Of a stretch of DNA of 64,000 nucleotides, positions 47,020 through 59,220 are shown piece after piece. The notes beneath the pieces were generated by a model. It saw only the letters and a program-made list of their open reading frames with translations, had not been told where the DNA came from and made no database searches. Each line of letters opens with the position of its first letter. Within the stretch, counting starts at the first letter, position 1. This DNA comes from Ladona fulva (lineage: Eukaryota > Arthropoda > Insecta > Odonata > Libellulidae). The position numbers were made by a program, and so were the translations under genes. The stretch lies in NCBI GenBank assembly GCA_000376725.2, contig KZ308312.1, forward strand, positions 2,989,294-3,053,293, written 5' to 3'.

Positions 47020-50000
47020 CCATCTTATTCTACTGTCAAGGATAATAACAGACAGAACTGGAACTGCAAGACAGAGTTGCTCTCCAGAGTTCCATTGGAG
47101 GAGCTCTTAATGGAGACCAATGGAAACTAAGTGTTAACACCTGTTTAGTGGCAGTTTCAAGATGGTTAGGGAACAGAAAAAGACTGTGAAGACCACTCTC
47201 TGTATAGAACTAATTTGCTCAGGCAGTTGACATTTGTGCCCTGCACAAATAGACATAGTGTCTGAAGAAGTTACTGCTTCAACATGCTACAGTTGTAGAA
47301 GCGCTAAGAAGGTGTAATATCGTATTGCCTATGTTATGTGTGGTGAATCTTTGAATCTGTTTTTTAGCGAAAAAATTTCAAATTAGAAAACCATAACATT
47401 GTGAGAGGGAATGATAGTTCCATGGTAGATTGGAAGTCATATCTTAGAGCTCTTGCATATGGTATTCAAGGAAACGTTGGTAATTATCGCGGTTTAAAAA
47501 GTTATCACCAGCATGGTTGGTTTCTTTCGATTTCAAGTGCTGGATTTCCAAATTTGCTCATGTTGTCCTCGCTATTCTTTTGTAATCCATGGTGTTTTGT
47601 AAACGTACTGCAATATTTGCTTAGCGTAAAACTTAATGTGGGTTATGGAGCCAACAGTATTTCTTTTGCTTTTAGGCATTCACGACAAGTGAAAGAAATA
47701 TTGCATTGCCTTTTTTTATTCAATGACTGTCTAGGCAAGAAAATGTTAGATTTATTTATTGATTCCTGATCCATTGTTTAAATAGTGGGTTAATGTATGC
47801 ATTAACCAAGGTTTTGGTTATCTTGTATTACGTTAAGTATCTAAATTAGTGTGTTTTCCCATGTTTAATGTTCACTCAGTAATGCTAATAACTGAAAACA
47901 TCAGCTGTGGTTTTAATTTTTCATCTCTCTTTTTGCATTTGAAGTTGTTGAAATTGATACGTTAATCTTTGTCTCGCCCCAAAATTTTTTCCTCCTCTCT
48001 GTGGTATAATTCCATCTTGCTGACAGACTACCATGTTACTGTCAGTAGGTTTTTCATTCTCTGATACACTATTTTTCTAAATTGCAAATCGTTCAAAGGC
48101 ATGTTATAACGGTCGTATACAATCAAAGTATTATGAAGTGCCAATTGTTTTCAAATGCTGGGAATGTATCAAACCAGTCGTCTGTAAAAGGTATCCAAGC
48201 ATCAATGTACATGAGACGTTGATAGAAAACTTTTAATCGTTGTTCAGCATGACTGAGTCATTAGCGATGTTAAATCTTTAAATGTCATAAACAGTCTGAA
48301 AGTTGTTGTATTTTTATAACACTCAGTCATTTTACGGTGATGTTTCATTATTGTTCTCGCTGATACCCTTTTCCGCTGCACATTATTTGGCTTCGATCGT
48401 TTTGTACACATCACTCTCTCCTCCAGTTGCCTTTAACGTTCTTGTGAAGACTGACATGTTTTACTGGCTGTAATAATTTATGTTTCCACTATGCTTTTTT
48501 ATTAAGTACACATATTCCATTTTCTTTTTTAATGTTATGTTTCATGTGTCATTTATTTTATTGTCATTTCCTTTCCATCATCAGTCCACTTGTTTACTCA
48601 TGTTATCCATTCAGCCTGCTTCTGAGTCAGCCAAAAACTGATCAACTCAGAAATAGGCGATGGTTGAGTATGAAAAGTGAATTGATTTAAGACTGTTGTT
48701 TGTAAATAGTCTGCCAAATGTGCAGTTTGTATAGATTCAGATAATTCAAAATATAATATACCTAACTTAAAATGTGTGTTGTTTATTTGATTTCTGCTTG
48801 AATGCAGTCCATCTTCTGTAAGCCATCACTTGCTCTAAGGATAGATTGATACACAAAAGTTTTCTCTGTGAGTCCTACATAATTTCAGAGAATTCAAACT
48901 GGAAGATTTAATTTGGTTTTGATTGAATAGAGGCATGAATTTGTTATAATCAGTAATAGATTGCTCTTCACCTTCTGAAATCCAGACCACAGATGGAAAG
49001 AAATGCCAGAAACAATGATGTATCATTATAAAGAAAACGTATACTTGTGTACTGGGTAGTCTCCAGGATATAATGTTGGTAAGTGAGGTATTGAAACAGG
49101 TAGATATATACACATTAGGTATATATGCAACTTTTTTAGTGAAAAATGAAGAGGAACAGCTACTTATTATTTTGGATCAAAGCACCTGAATACAAAGAGG
49201 TGATCCTACTTATACAATATTTCTTAAGCATTTCTTTATCTTCCTCCTTAATTAAGAATTTGTGAATATAAAATATTAAGCTAATACAATGGTTAATATA
49301 TAGATCAAATATAGTTGTAGCTGCAATTCCATATGTCCCATTAATTAATCATTAATATAAAACCTTTATAATATCAAACGGTGTTGCTTCTTCTCTAATA
49401 ACATCTTTTAATTAAGTTCTGCTTTTACTTTAATTTAAGTGAGGGTAAGGATATTAACTTTTTTTTCTTCATAATTAATTTTCATGCCTAAGATTAAATT
49501 AATGTTGTAGTAACCAAGAAGAAATATTATGCAAAACTATGTTTCAAGGTGAACAGACAAAGGTGTTGTCTATTTTCATACTTGAAAAATATTATTGATT
49601 TGCATATTCTTGGTAAAGTCTTTACTGTTAAAGGAAGACATAAAAAAATAAATAGCTAAAACTTTCTGGGAAATCTAGTATGTGATTTCAAAGCATGCAG
49701 GGTAATAATCAAAGATGTCTTCACTTGTGACAGCTAAGTTATGATGTATGACGTAAGTTATAATGTGCTTCCTTCGTGTAAAAAATGCAACCAAAAAACT
49801 TTGGATTGAAAGGCCAATGCCCTTTTGGCTCCCCAAAAATATGCGCATTGTGCATAATCAGCTGTGCTGTTTCCTTTGGAAAGTTTTCCACCTGAAGTAA
49901 GACAAATATTCAGGGGTATTATATTGCATAAGTAAGACTAATATTCAGGGGTAAATGCTTCTTTTTTTTTTATGAATGTAGCTTTAAAATAATCAGTTTT

Positions 50001-50640
50001 CAATCACATTGCAATAAATCACAATTATTGCTCTTGGCTATCTGCAGTCATTTAATTTTAAATCTGACTGTAGTTCAATTACATAAATAACATTAATTTT
50101 CTTCTATACCAAACAAAAATAGAGCTAAAGGTATCTTTCCTGTTATTCTTTCTAATGGAGACCTACAAGGCCGAATTACTAGATTGTATGAGCTTTAAAT
50201 AAATTGAGTCTGTCACATAATATTTCTGTGGCCTCATACTTTTCATTTAAACCTATGTTAACATATACAAAGTGAAATGAGTGGAAGTATTCACTAGTCA
50301 TTTGCATCATTGATTTGTCAATATAACATGGTAAATGAAAATACTAATTTTACTTCAGGTTTCAGAACTCTCACTTGACTATTAAGTGTAAATAAATATA
50401 TTGAGAATAAACCATTAACTTATGTAATAAACATTAACTATATATTACAAGGGAAATATACTAGGTAAGTAATACAAAGTCTTTTGGCATGAGCACTGTA
50501 AACAAGTTGTGCTGAAGTCTGCCTAATTTCAGAAGTACCTCATCTTTGAAGATTAATTTCAGAAATGTCTTTAGGAAAGATTGGTTTGTCAGGGTATTGG
50601 GAAACAAATACTAGGTATTCTGATACAATAAACGATTATT
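47020..50640 (+). other. Probable long 3' UTR or downstream transcribed region of pinocchio
   Basis: CpG-poor, AT-rich DNA without convincing exons. At 48.48-50.62 kb I count about 8 CpG in 2.1 kb, far below the intergenic level. Canonical AATAAA signals occur at 50,198, 50,406 and 50,426. A 122-codon frame at 47,401-47,769 has no motif. The low CpG content argues that this stretch belongs to a methylated transcription unit, but no splice or cleavage site was proven. A 24-bp phrase (AAGTAAGAC-AATATTCAGGGGTA) is duplicated near 49.90-49.95 kb. Confidence 0.4.
50481..50590 (+). pseudogene. Coding-like fragment, decayed copy
   Basis: Aligns to the open fragment at 51,417-51,545. Shared phrases include AGAAGTACCTC, GAAGATTA, TTCAG and TAGGAAAGATTGGTTT, with a 12-bp insertion near 50,495. 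In the matching frame it carries several stops, so it cannot be translated. Its CpG sites have changed to TpG or CpA relative to the other copy. Confidence 0.5.
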
Positions 50641-51398
50641 CAAGTAAGCAAAATTTGAAGAAATGTGACTCGTTGTTTCTTTCAATTTTTAGTGGGGTAT
50701 AAGAGTCATTCTTAAAAGAAATCTTGGGGTAAAAAGTAGGGATAGGATGCAAGATGACACTTATAAAAATAGATTCAGGTAATTGATACTCATCAGTTTA
50801 ATTCACGTTGGAAAAAAATTTGAAAAATTTTCCATAAATACGAAAATCATTTCTTGCACAAGAAAAATTTCGAAAATATTAAAAAAGTGGCTAAAATTAT
50901 CATATTCTTTTTTTGTTCTTTTTTACAGATAATAAGGACTACAATGACACCTGTCGGAAATCCTTGTAATTCTTAAGAATAACTAGGAGAGTAGGACGTG
51001 TAGTAGTGAAAATTAGTGCCTTATTTCTTCCGTGATTATTTTCTCATACAAGTCGTGGAAATTTTGAAATATAAAATAATTATTAAAATTATTCTTCAAA
51101 GTGCTTTTCATCAAAATTCTTCTCAGTAAGGAAGCTTTTTTTGCGATCGTTGTTACCTTAGGCCGGAGGGTCACGAGAAAACTTATTTATTCGATGTCAT
51201 TAATTCATAATACGTCAGGACGTATCGATAGCAAAAAATATCTTATATTCAATAGTTTTTCAATCACCTTCGACATTTTAATTTTTTTATTGGTACCATA
51301 TCGGTCTATTTCGATTGTCTTCTTTTACCATCACCACCCATTCGTATGCTTCATATCGCATTACTCGTTCTCTTTTGGACCCAACCGCTGCCCTTTGA

Positions 51399-51572
51399 AA
51401 GGAACGCTGGCACAGCTGCCGATCTTGCAATTTTGAGGACGATTCACGACCTGCCGTCATCCTTCTGCATGAAGTTGGGTCGAAGTCTACTGAACTTCTG
51501 AAGTACCTCGGCTTCGAAAATTACCTTCAGACATCTCTAGGAAAGGTTGGTTTTCGGTATAATTATTGTAAA
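51399..51572 (+). other. Coding-like fragment or orphan exon
   Basis: An open frame without a start codon, bounded by a stop just before 51,399. It contains CRSCNFEDDSRPAVILLHEV and then LLKYLGFENYLQTSLGK. An acceptor-like TTTGAAAG lies at about 51,401 and a donor-like AAAG|GTTGGT at 51,546. The composition and the decayed paralogue 1 kb upstream suggest real coding ancestry. I do not recognise the family; LLKYLGFENYL has a loose look of a helical domain such as SAM, but that is weak. It may be a gene fragment carried by a transposon. Confidence 0.4.
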
Positions 51573-54322
51573 TAATTCATAATTTACATTAAGTGATTTT
51601 GAGCGTTGATCTCTATAACGGCGATTTTTTCTCAAAACGTTTCATCGAGAATTTTTCGGTGGAACTTAATTTCATTAGTATCGTGACTTTTGAATTTCTT
51701 TGTTTAATTGATGTAAGTGTAAGCAACGTGCCGTAGCTTGTTGCAGGTGCTTCACCTGTTGGGGATTTACGGGCTACATAAAAAATCCTCTGATGTCTTC
51801 GAACTTTTCTGGAAGACCCTCTAAACTCTCATCGTAATTAAAACCGCAGAGATCCACGATGTCAGCTCGAGAAGGTGTCTGACAGCAACATGTGAAAACA
51901 CGTGGTATGGAATTGCTCCGAAATGATTTAGTTTTGTATTAAATCCATAATATTCTGAGCCTAAGAATCATTTCCTATTTATTAGTTTTCATCCATCCAG
52001 AGAGGCTTCACACGTGAATTCCTCGCTACACTGCTGTATAGCAATGCTGTGCATCTCTGCGACCGCTTGGCAGCAACTGTGCCAAATTAGCGTAGTTTCC
52101 AAATTAAGGATGTTACCGGATTGATAAATCTTGTGCAGATCTAATTTTGAGGCTCTTCGGTTATTAGCTAGAATTTAATCAACCATGATCCTTTTGTAAA
52201 TTTTGCTCTATAGATTTTCTTCCAGGATTACTCATTTCTGCCTGCCGCGGTCTCACCAACGTACCATAGGTCTTCAACACCTAAACTGCTTGTAAGCCAA
52301 TGTCCTCTTGGAATACTCTCTGGGGACTTACGTATGACATCTTCCTTCCTTTTTCTTTACAATGCGTTGCCATTTATCTCAATGATTCATTACTGTCTTA
52401 TGTTATTTGCTCCATGTCCAATTTTCTCTCAACAGATCTGAGAAATTTAATTTATGATGTTTCGGTAGTCCCCAATCTGCCTTGGCGCTCATCATACGGA
52501 CCTATATAGTACATGTACATACCTTTGGAGCAGACATCACGTTGTAGAAGTTAACTTCGTTTCTCTCGATGTTTTTACTGTGTGTTGTTCTTATGGCAAT
52601 CTTCATGTAAGTTATTAAAAAATAAATATTTTTACTCGTTTCCTTGTGTACTTTTTCCTTTTCCAATTCTTTGTAGATATGGTTGTTCTTGCTGGTACTT
52701 TTCAAATATTAATGCATCTAATTAGAAATGAATAATAATGTGAAAGTATATACCTCGGTGTTAAAACGTTCTAAATAACCAAACCCGTACGGTTTCAAAA
52801 TGACGATGCTGTGATGACAATTTTGATGTAGACAGTCAGAAAATTCTCTCAAGGGCAACTAAATTTAATCTCTGTAATTCTTGTAAATGTGATACCTTGA
52901 ATAGAAGCAAAATATATTATTTTCTTTCCGCAAATTTTTATGAAAAATTATCTCAGGCGCAGCATTGGTCCGGATAGAATGATTTTTTTGTATTTCAACA
53001 ACTGTTTTAACCCGCTATATGTAAAAAGAAATCGGAAGATAGAAATAATTGAAGTACCATTTGCTGTATTAGAAAGATCAACGGTTTCGTACAGGGGTAC
53101 TTAACATGCATTCTCATATCATAGAAACCTGTTCAAGCTTTTAAATCAATCGAGTTACCTTAACAAACTTTTATAGTGGAAGACTTAAGATCCTCAGCTT
53201 CAAAAGGGACCAATATTCCGGCTCGGTACATACATCACTCCCCACAGTGTAACAAGAGTTCACCCGACCATGTTGGAAATTTTAATTTGCAAGAAATAAT
53301 TGTCAATTGCAGGTCTTCTTCCTCTCCGTCGTATTACTCACAAAACACCGCAAGCGACATGACTATCCTTTATCCTTTTAAACGCTTTCATTGATACGAG
53401 GGTCGTGCAAAAAAAAATCATAGAGAAAGCTCCCTACTACTAAGTTTCCGTACAGCTACTCTTCAGATCCTAGCTAAACTGCTTGGTTTGCAAAGTCGTA
53501 AAGGATGGGAGACATAGTCCCCCTCTGGAACAAGTATACCCAGCCCAGGGGAGGGGACGACATTTTTTTATTTTATCGGAAGGCTTCATTTACCATTCGG
53601 CTGCATAAGACGTGGGATAGTCAGGCCGCTCCCGCGCAGCGTGTTGCCTGCATTCGAATAATTTTACGTCGAAATTGTATTCGATAAAGCTAAATTCATT
53701 AGCTGAGTGTTGTTCAAGAGAAAATTTTCTATTTTGTTTTCACCACACATTCCACCACATTTTGTGGCTTTCCGATGGCAATACTGGGAAACAAATTTAT
53801 TTGAATTCGGGCGTTGGTTCAGAAATGAACTATAAGTCCATATTCGGCGCGAAGTTCGTAGATTCCTCGTCTCTGACCTAGCCGATACGTAATTGTGAAA
53901 TGCAACTCAAGGATACAGTCATGCTTTTGTGACAAACTTGGATGTGTAATTTTAATGTTAAATTTGGACTTAAAACGCGGCTTCAAATTTTTTATTTAAT
54001 AGATTATTAATATTAGAAGTCAGACGCGATACGATGTGCAGATCTTTTCGTCGTTCTTCAGGTTCTTCACAACCAGAGGGAGCTGTTGCATTGCAGGTAT
54101 TTTTCAAGGAAGAGGTTTGCACGAGCCGAGCCAAGGGTCGTGCCTCGTGTTTGCCATGTTGCTAGGTAAAAGATTTACAACAGGAAAGGTCCGGAAAGGT
54201 ATCAAGACGACTAAGATTCTTACATACGTAAGTATTTACACTGTGTACTTACAGCCAATATTTAATTAAAGAAGGCAGAGTATTCAAACATATTGTGATC
54301 GACAAAGCTGTAGCACCTGTAG

Positions 54323-54368
54323 CATCGGATTCTGTCTGGTCATCTGACCAGACAGATAGAATCCGATG
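54323..54368. repeat. Tight hairpin palindrome
   Basis: CATCGGATTC-TGTCTGGTCA, a 2-nt loop, then TGACCAGACA, an unpaired 4-nt GATA, and GAATCCGATG. All 20 left-arm bases pair with the right arm, with one 4-nt bulge. Too short for a miRNA precursor; perhaps the collapsed core of a MITE. Confidence 0.75.
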
Positions 54369-56354
54369 TTTGGTCGGAGTGTGTCTGAGTGAATTTATTA
54401 ACTTTGAGTGAATCGCAGCGGCAAGGGCTAGCAGAGGGGAAAATTACAATTTGATATGCTCCAAGCATTTTCTAAGGACCGATGAGTAGGGATGCATAAC
54501 TTTGTCGAAATCGAATAACTTTTAAGCCTATGTCATTAATTTTTCCCAGCTAATAGCGTTTGGTGCTGTCCCTAAGAATACGGTAACTTATAAGATAATG
54601 TCACGTTTTTTTCCAGGCAGCTGCGTGAGGTTGGCGTCATTTGACTAAGGTTGGTGATATGGAATTTATCTTTTTATCATTAAAAGAAACTTATTTTTAA
54701 TGACTAATAATCGGAATATACTTTCATTTTGAAGGCCAAAATTTTAAAGGGTACATGGAGTCTTGCTACGACTGTTTGGATGCGACTTTGTTTATTCAGG
54801 TCTAATAGGAAGCCGGAAGAATTATGATCCAACTCCACACAGACAATTGTGCAGAAGAGCGGAGACTGAGTTGAAGTAAAAGGAAAGTACAACAGAAGGA
54901 ATTACTATTATCTTCTACTGGAAAGCATCGAGGTATTCGAGATGATTGTAAGTTACTTAAGGAATGAAGATAGCTTTCCATACATTAAGAGCAATGAAAG
55001 ATTTGAATGTCATTTCTTATTTCAATATGCGCATTTTAATTATCCTTTATTGGTTTAAAGGAAAAGATGGCATTAAGTTAAGCAAAGAATTGTACTACTT
55101 TGTTGAGTAGGATGCCGAAGAGAAGTAGTTAAAAACACAAAAGGAACCAGAGAAAAGTAATCTGGAATGAGTTATCCTGAGAAAATAAGAAAGGATTAAA
55201 AAAGCTCCGCTATTCCTCGCGTGATACTTACTAGCAGAAGGGTAATCGGGTTAAACTGGCATGATCCCCCTGCCATATGTACAAAGACGGCTGTCAGTGT
55301 GTTACTAGTAAGTACAATGACTTTTCTCATGCTTTTCCTTCCGCGTATTTTCATGTTGACCTATAATTTGTTTTAGATTTTTTTTTCGATTATTACCTTT
55401 CATCCAGTATTCACCCAGTTGAAATACACAATAAAAAGAAACAGCCCAAAGCACTTTCATGAAGTTGCGTCTCTTTTGATTATCCTTGATCATGACTTGG
55501 TCCATTTATTTCAATCCTGTTCACTTCAATTTTGCGGAGAGCTTTAATATTTCTACTCTTCGATTACTAAATCGAGTCTGTGACAGCGAAACTTAATCTC
55601 TTTCATTTTGTTAATCTGACTGCACTTATTATTTGCCTTACGTCCTTTAATTACTATCTTAAGGAAGTGTCCAGAACTCTAATCGAAGGTTTATATTCAC
55701 TTCGCGCTATTACTAAAACCTTTGTTGCTAAGCCATTCACTTTTCATTGGTCTTCACAATTTCAGTTAAGGGTTGAGACATTCAACAGTCTGTATCCTAA
55801 AGCTTTTTGCCAATTACTATACATTTATAAGCCACAAGTTTTCAGTATATAATATTTTCGCAAGACGACACTCTGAAAAACGAGATTTTAATCTAATTCC
55901 CAAATAACTTAAATGATATTACTTAATGATAATGATCACTTAAGTGATGCACTAACATGGTCAAGGCGGGCCGTAGTGCTTATAAATTTCGAAAATTCTT
56001 TATTCTCGACTTGATTATGCCTTAGATACCTATGAAACTTTAATTAAACATTAGTGCTCAAGCGATGGCTAGTAAAGTCTCATGGCCGATAGAAGTAAAA
56101 GAGTCCTAATTATTTAATCATTATGATTTACCCTAGTATCTACGCGTGGCGAATGAAAGTAGTTGGTCGAACACTGATTTACATAATTAAAATTGTAGAA
56201 TATAGATTTAAATTGTCTTGCCATTTTGTGAAAATAGCCCATAGGCCACAGGTTTTTACAAAGGACAGCGATCGAAATGAAATTGTTGCTATTAACTTGT
56301 TTTAGGACTTCCGTATGTAATTGTATGTAAAAACGTCTGTTATCCGGTGCTAGA

Positions 56355-56420
56355 AAACTGCCCGGAAAGTGGGAAATCCTGTTCGAGTCCGTCATGTAGC
56401 ATGTAGCAATTTTAACTTAC
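56355..56420 (+). mobile_element. tRNA-derived SINE fragment, family S2, decayed
   Basis: CTGCCCGGAAAGTGGGAAAT, then TTCGAGTCCGTCATGTAGC. The B box is degraded (two to three bases lost before TTCGAGTCC), and the tail after CATGTAGC is only loosely recognisable. Confidence 0.6.
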
Positions 56421-57614
56421 GTTTATCCTTTGATTTTAATCCCCCTCACTCCTCGCGCACTATTAAAACACTTCCCTTATCTATGCTATCTTTCTATCAT
56501 TTCTCCCTGGGATTTTCCACTCTTTTCGTGTTTGGATTTCTCTCGTTATCTTCGCCAGCCTTTCTCATCAATTCATAATACATACTATCATATCATTCGA
56601 TCGCTCACGTCTGTTATATTGAATGATAATTGCTTTCAGAGCCGCGCCGTTCTATGGGTGAAAAGAGTGCACCGCATAGAAGCTTAGCCAACCATTATTA
56701 TTATTACAACATCATTATTTGTCGTTTTCTGTATGATACATTTCTCATTCATCCCATCAATAACCATTTCCATTCGTCAAAGGAGGCAGGATAAGCAAAT
56801 AAAATTTGACTGTCATCGGCATAGAGAATGAAATTTGTCACGGAACTTTTGATATAGTACCAGAAATGCAGTTATGAAATCTCGCAATGTAATTTTTTAA
56901 CTTAAACGTTTGCCGCCATTCCCTTAAAATGTGATTATTTTTGTCGCAACTCGATTTCTATTAGGAATTTTCATATTATTTGCGAAAATTAATTTCGTAT
57001 TTTAAGTTATGCGCATTGCGGTGATAATGATGCTCGAAATTAATGTGAACTATTAACTCATAATGACAATTTACTATGCCAGCGTACGGAATATGGATAA
57101 TTAATTGTTATTGGTGTTTTGGTGACCAATGTCAGCTGGAAAACGAAGTCATAACCCATTGGTCTTTCATAGTCTTGAAAAATAATTTTTACCCGCAAAT
57201 CAGGAAAGGAAAGGAGTTTTGGTATTTAATTTTAAGGGGCGGCAAATTGTTTGCACCCGGGCGGCAGATAGGGTGGGCGCGGCTCTGACGTGTTATTGTT
57301 ATTAATAGGTGGTGTATATTTTCTTGTTTTTCCTGCTATTATTCATAAAGCATTAATTTTTGTTTGTATTTTCATTTTGATTTTTGCTTGGTTTCTCTTG
57401 CTTAACAGAGTACTAGTCGTAATTCAGCATATTCTAGTTTCTACCGCGGATACGTAGTTATTGTTCCAAATAAGGTGTTTGTACATCATGCAATTCTATT
57501 TGCTTCGGTCAACTGGCGTTGTTCCTCTGTCTTCCCTATATTCACTTAAATGAAAATTTTCAAAGACATTAAAATCACTGCTCAGTATTAATTGACGGCC
57601 ACTTTTTTTTCCAG

Positions 57615-58106
57615 TTGACTCATCCGCTCAGCTTATGGAATCAGTCCGTTATGTGCTTCAAACAATGGTAAATGCCTGTTTTTATTTAAATCTTGATGTC
57701 TTACCATCTGCTAATTAAGAATGAAATGCGCATGTGTCTGTTTCCTTTCGAAACTAAACGTAAATGAAAGAATGCTTGAAGAAAATATTTTGAGATACTT
57801 GGGAGCAGTTATATAATTCACAAATTCAATTTAACTATTTGTAAAATATACCAAAAGACAAAATATCCTAAACTTTAAGTAGATTATTGGCTAATTCAAA
57901 TGCAATGTTGGACATTTTATCAATTTGTCAATTATTTATTGAAATTATGCTCTATGTATAATTTCTTATATTGTACGAAATAAAAATATGAATGAGGTCT
58001 AAATAAAAATCTGAAAAGTAGTCTGTAGTAATCTACCTTTATAAATTTAAAGTCTTGTTTATTATGATTTAGGACCATAACTGTGGAAGACGTTGGTGAT
58101 AGGTAG
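57615..58106 (+). CDS. Two terminal exons of an unknown plus-strand transcript
   Basis: Candidate exon 57,615-57,667 follows an excellent acceptor (TTTTTTTTCCAG) and ends ATG|GTAAAT. The next acceptor is TTATGATTTAG at 58,072, and coding would run to a TAG at 58,104-58,106. In phase 0 the peptide is LTHPLSLWNQSVMCFKQW, then TITVEDVGDR and stop. Downstream an AATAAA lies at 58,367. Pinocchio exon 2 ends in phase 0 at 46,039, so these exons could be an alternative 3' end of pinocchio replacing the exon at 46,846. They could equally be the end of a separate gene whose upstream exons I did not find. I do not recognise the peptide; a resemblance to eIF4E (HPL...LW...TVED) is too thin to use. Confidence 0.4.
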
Positions 58107-58366
58107 AACCTGGTTGCTGTATTATCACCATGTGGGAGCTAAACGGAATCCTACAGCAGGAAAAGGCCATCCAATATTCTACTCCGACGTTTTTATGATT
58201 CCAGCAAGATTATATTTTACAGGATTATTATAAACTGTCAAATTATATTTTCTGTAACACATATAAACCGATACCTGTAATGTATTAGTATATTGTTGAA
58301 TATATATACGCTCGCATACTGTTGCTGCTTGTAAATCATCGTATGTATTGATTTCTATATATTCTA

Positions 58367-58372
58367 AATAAA
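58367..58372 (+). terminator. Candidate poly(A) signal
   Basis: AATAAA about 260 nt after the TAG at 58,104, in a suitable place to end the transcript carrying the exons at 57.6-58.1 kb. Confidence 0.45.
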
Positions 58373-59220
58373 AAACAAAATTGTAATTTTGGGTTCTTAC
58401 TTCATGATGGAAAATATCCTTTTAGCGTATCGAAATGTAAATTAGTGAAAAAATTCAGATATCTGTGCATTGAGAAATGCAGAATTTCAAAAATTCCGTG
58501 AAATAAACTCATGAAAATAAACACTGAAAATGGAAGATTGGGGGAAAATTTCAAAACTTTGTCGAGATAATGGCAGCAGTAAGAGTTGTAGACTTTTTTT
58601 AAATAGAAAATTGGAAAATAATTTCACTTAACGATTTTGAATTACCGCGTTGTCTTTACGAAATGCATATTGGGTATAAAGATGACAACGATAGTCATTT
58701 TTCTTAGAGGAAAATGGCGTTTGAGCAGTACAAAAAAGAAAAAAATTAAATCCAAAATGGCCTGATTATGAAACTAGAATCGCAAAATAAAATTTAAAAA
58801 TTGGAGAATTCAAATAGGCGCCAAACCCGTGCGTCATAATACGTCACGATGACGTCAAGTACTTTCGATTTCAGGAAAGGGTTGAGTTGGGACCAAAGGG
58901 TTAAGTTGGGCTCAAAGGGTTAACTTCGCTGAGCTAATTCATGAATTTTGGAAAAAAGGGTTAAAATCGGCGATTTTGTCCTTGTACGACCTCCAAATTC
59001 TGGATTCGGCCTTCAAAAAACGCGAAATTTCCCGCAAGGTTATGGTGGCGCTGTATGTACCAGTGGGGAAAGTAAAACTAAATTATGATATACTTCTACA
59101 ACCCAGAAGGTCGAAATAGATATGTTGGATGGATGTCTGTTTGCGAAAGCTAGAAGTTAGGGTTCGATTCCGACAGATGCCGAATTTTTTTTCCCCTTTT
59201 TTTCTTTTATTTGTCGTCTA
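58373..59220. other. No recognised gene; short tandem repeat
   Basis: Around 58,878-58,922 the word AAAGGGTTRAGTTGGG is repeated with a period of about 20 bp (three partial copies). At 58,838-58,858 a cluster of CGTCA/TGACGTCA words occurs. Otherwise nothing supportable. Confidence 0.4.
59122..59191 (+). repeat. tRNA-like sequence with T-run terminator
   Basis: B-box-like GGTTCGATTCCGACAG near 59,161, followed by GATGCCGA and a run of eight T (59,185-59,192), a Pol III terminator. The 5' half does not give a clean A box or an acceptor stem partner. Probably a tRNA pseudogene or SINE relic. Confidence 0.3.

Larger units (their letters stand above)
51573..57614. other. No coding exon recognised
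   Basis: Ordinary AT-rich DNA with normal CpG frequency, apart from the hairpin at 54.32 kb and the S2 SINE at 56.35 kb. Open frames of 60-93 codons lack motifs. Confidence 0.4.

Noticed and set aside
57615..58106. Similarity of the terminal exons to the eIF4E HPL...LW...TVED region
   Set aside because: Only scattered residues match and the conserved tryptophan framework is not reproduced.
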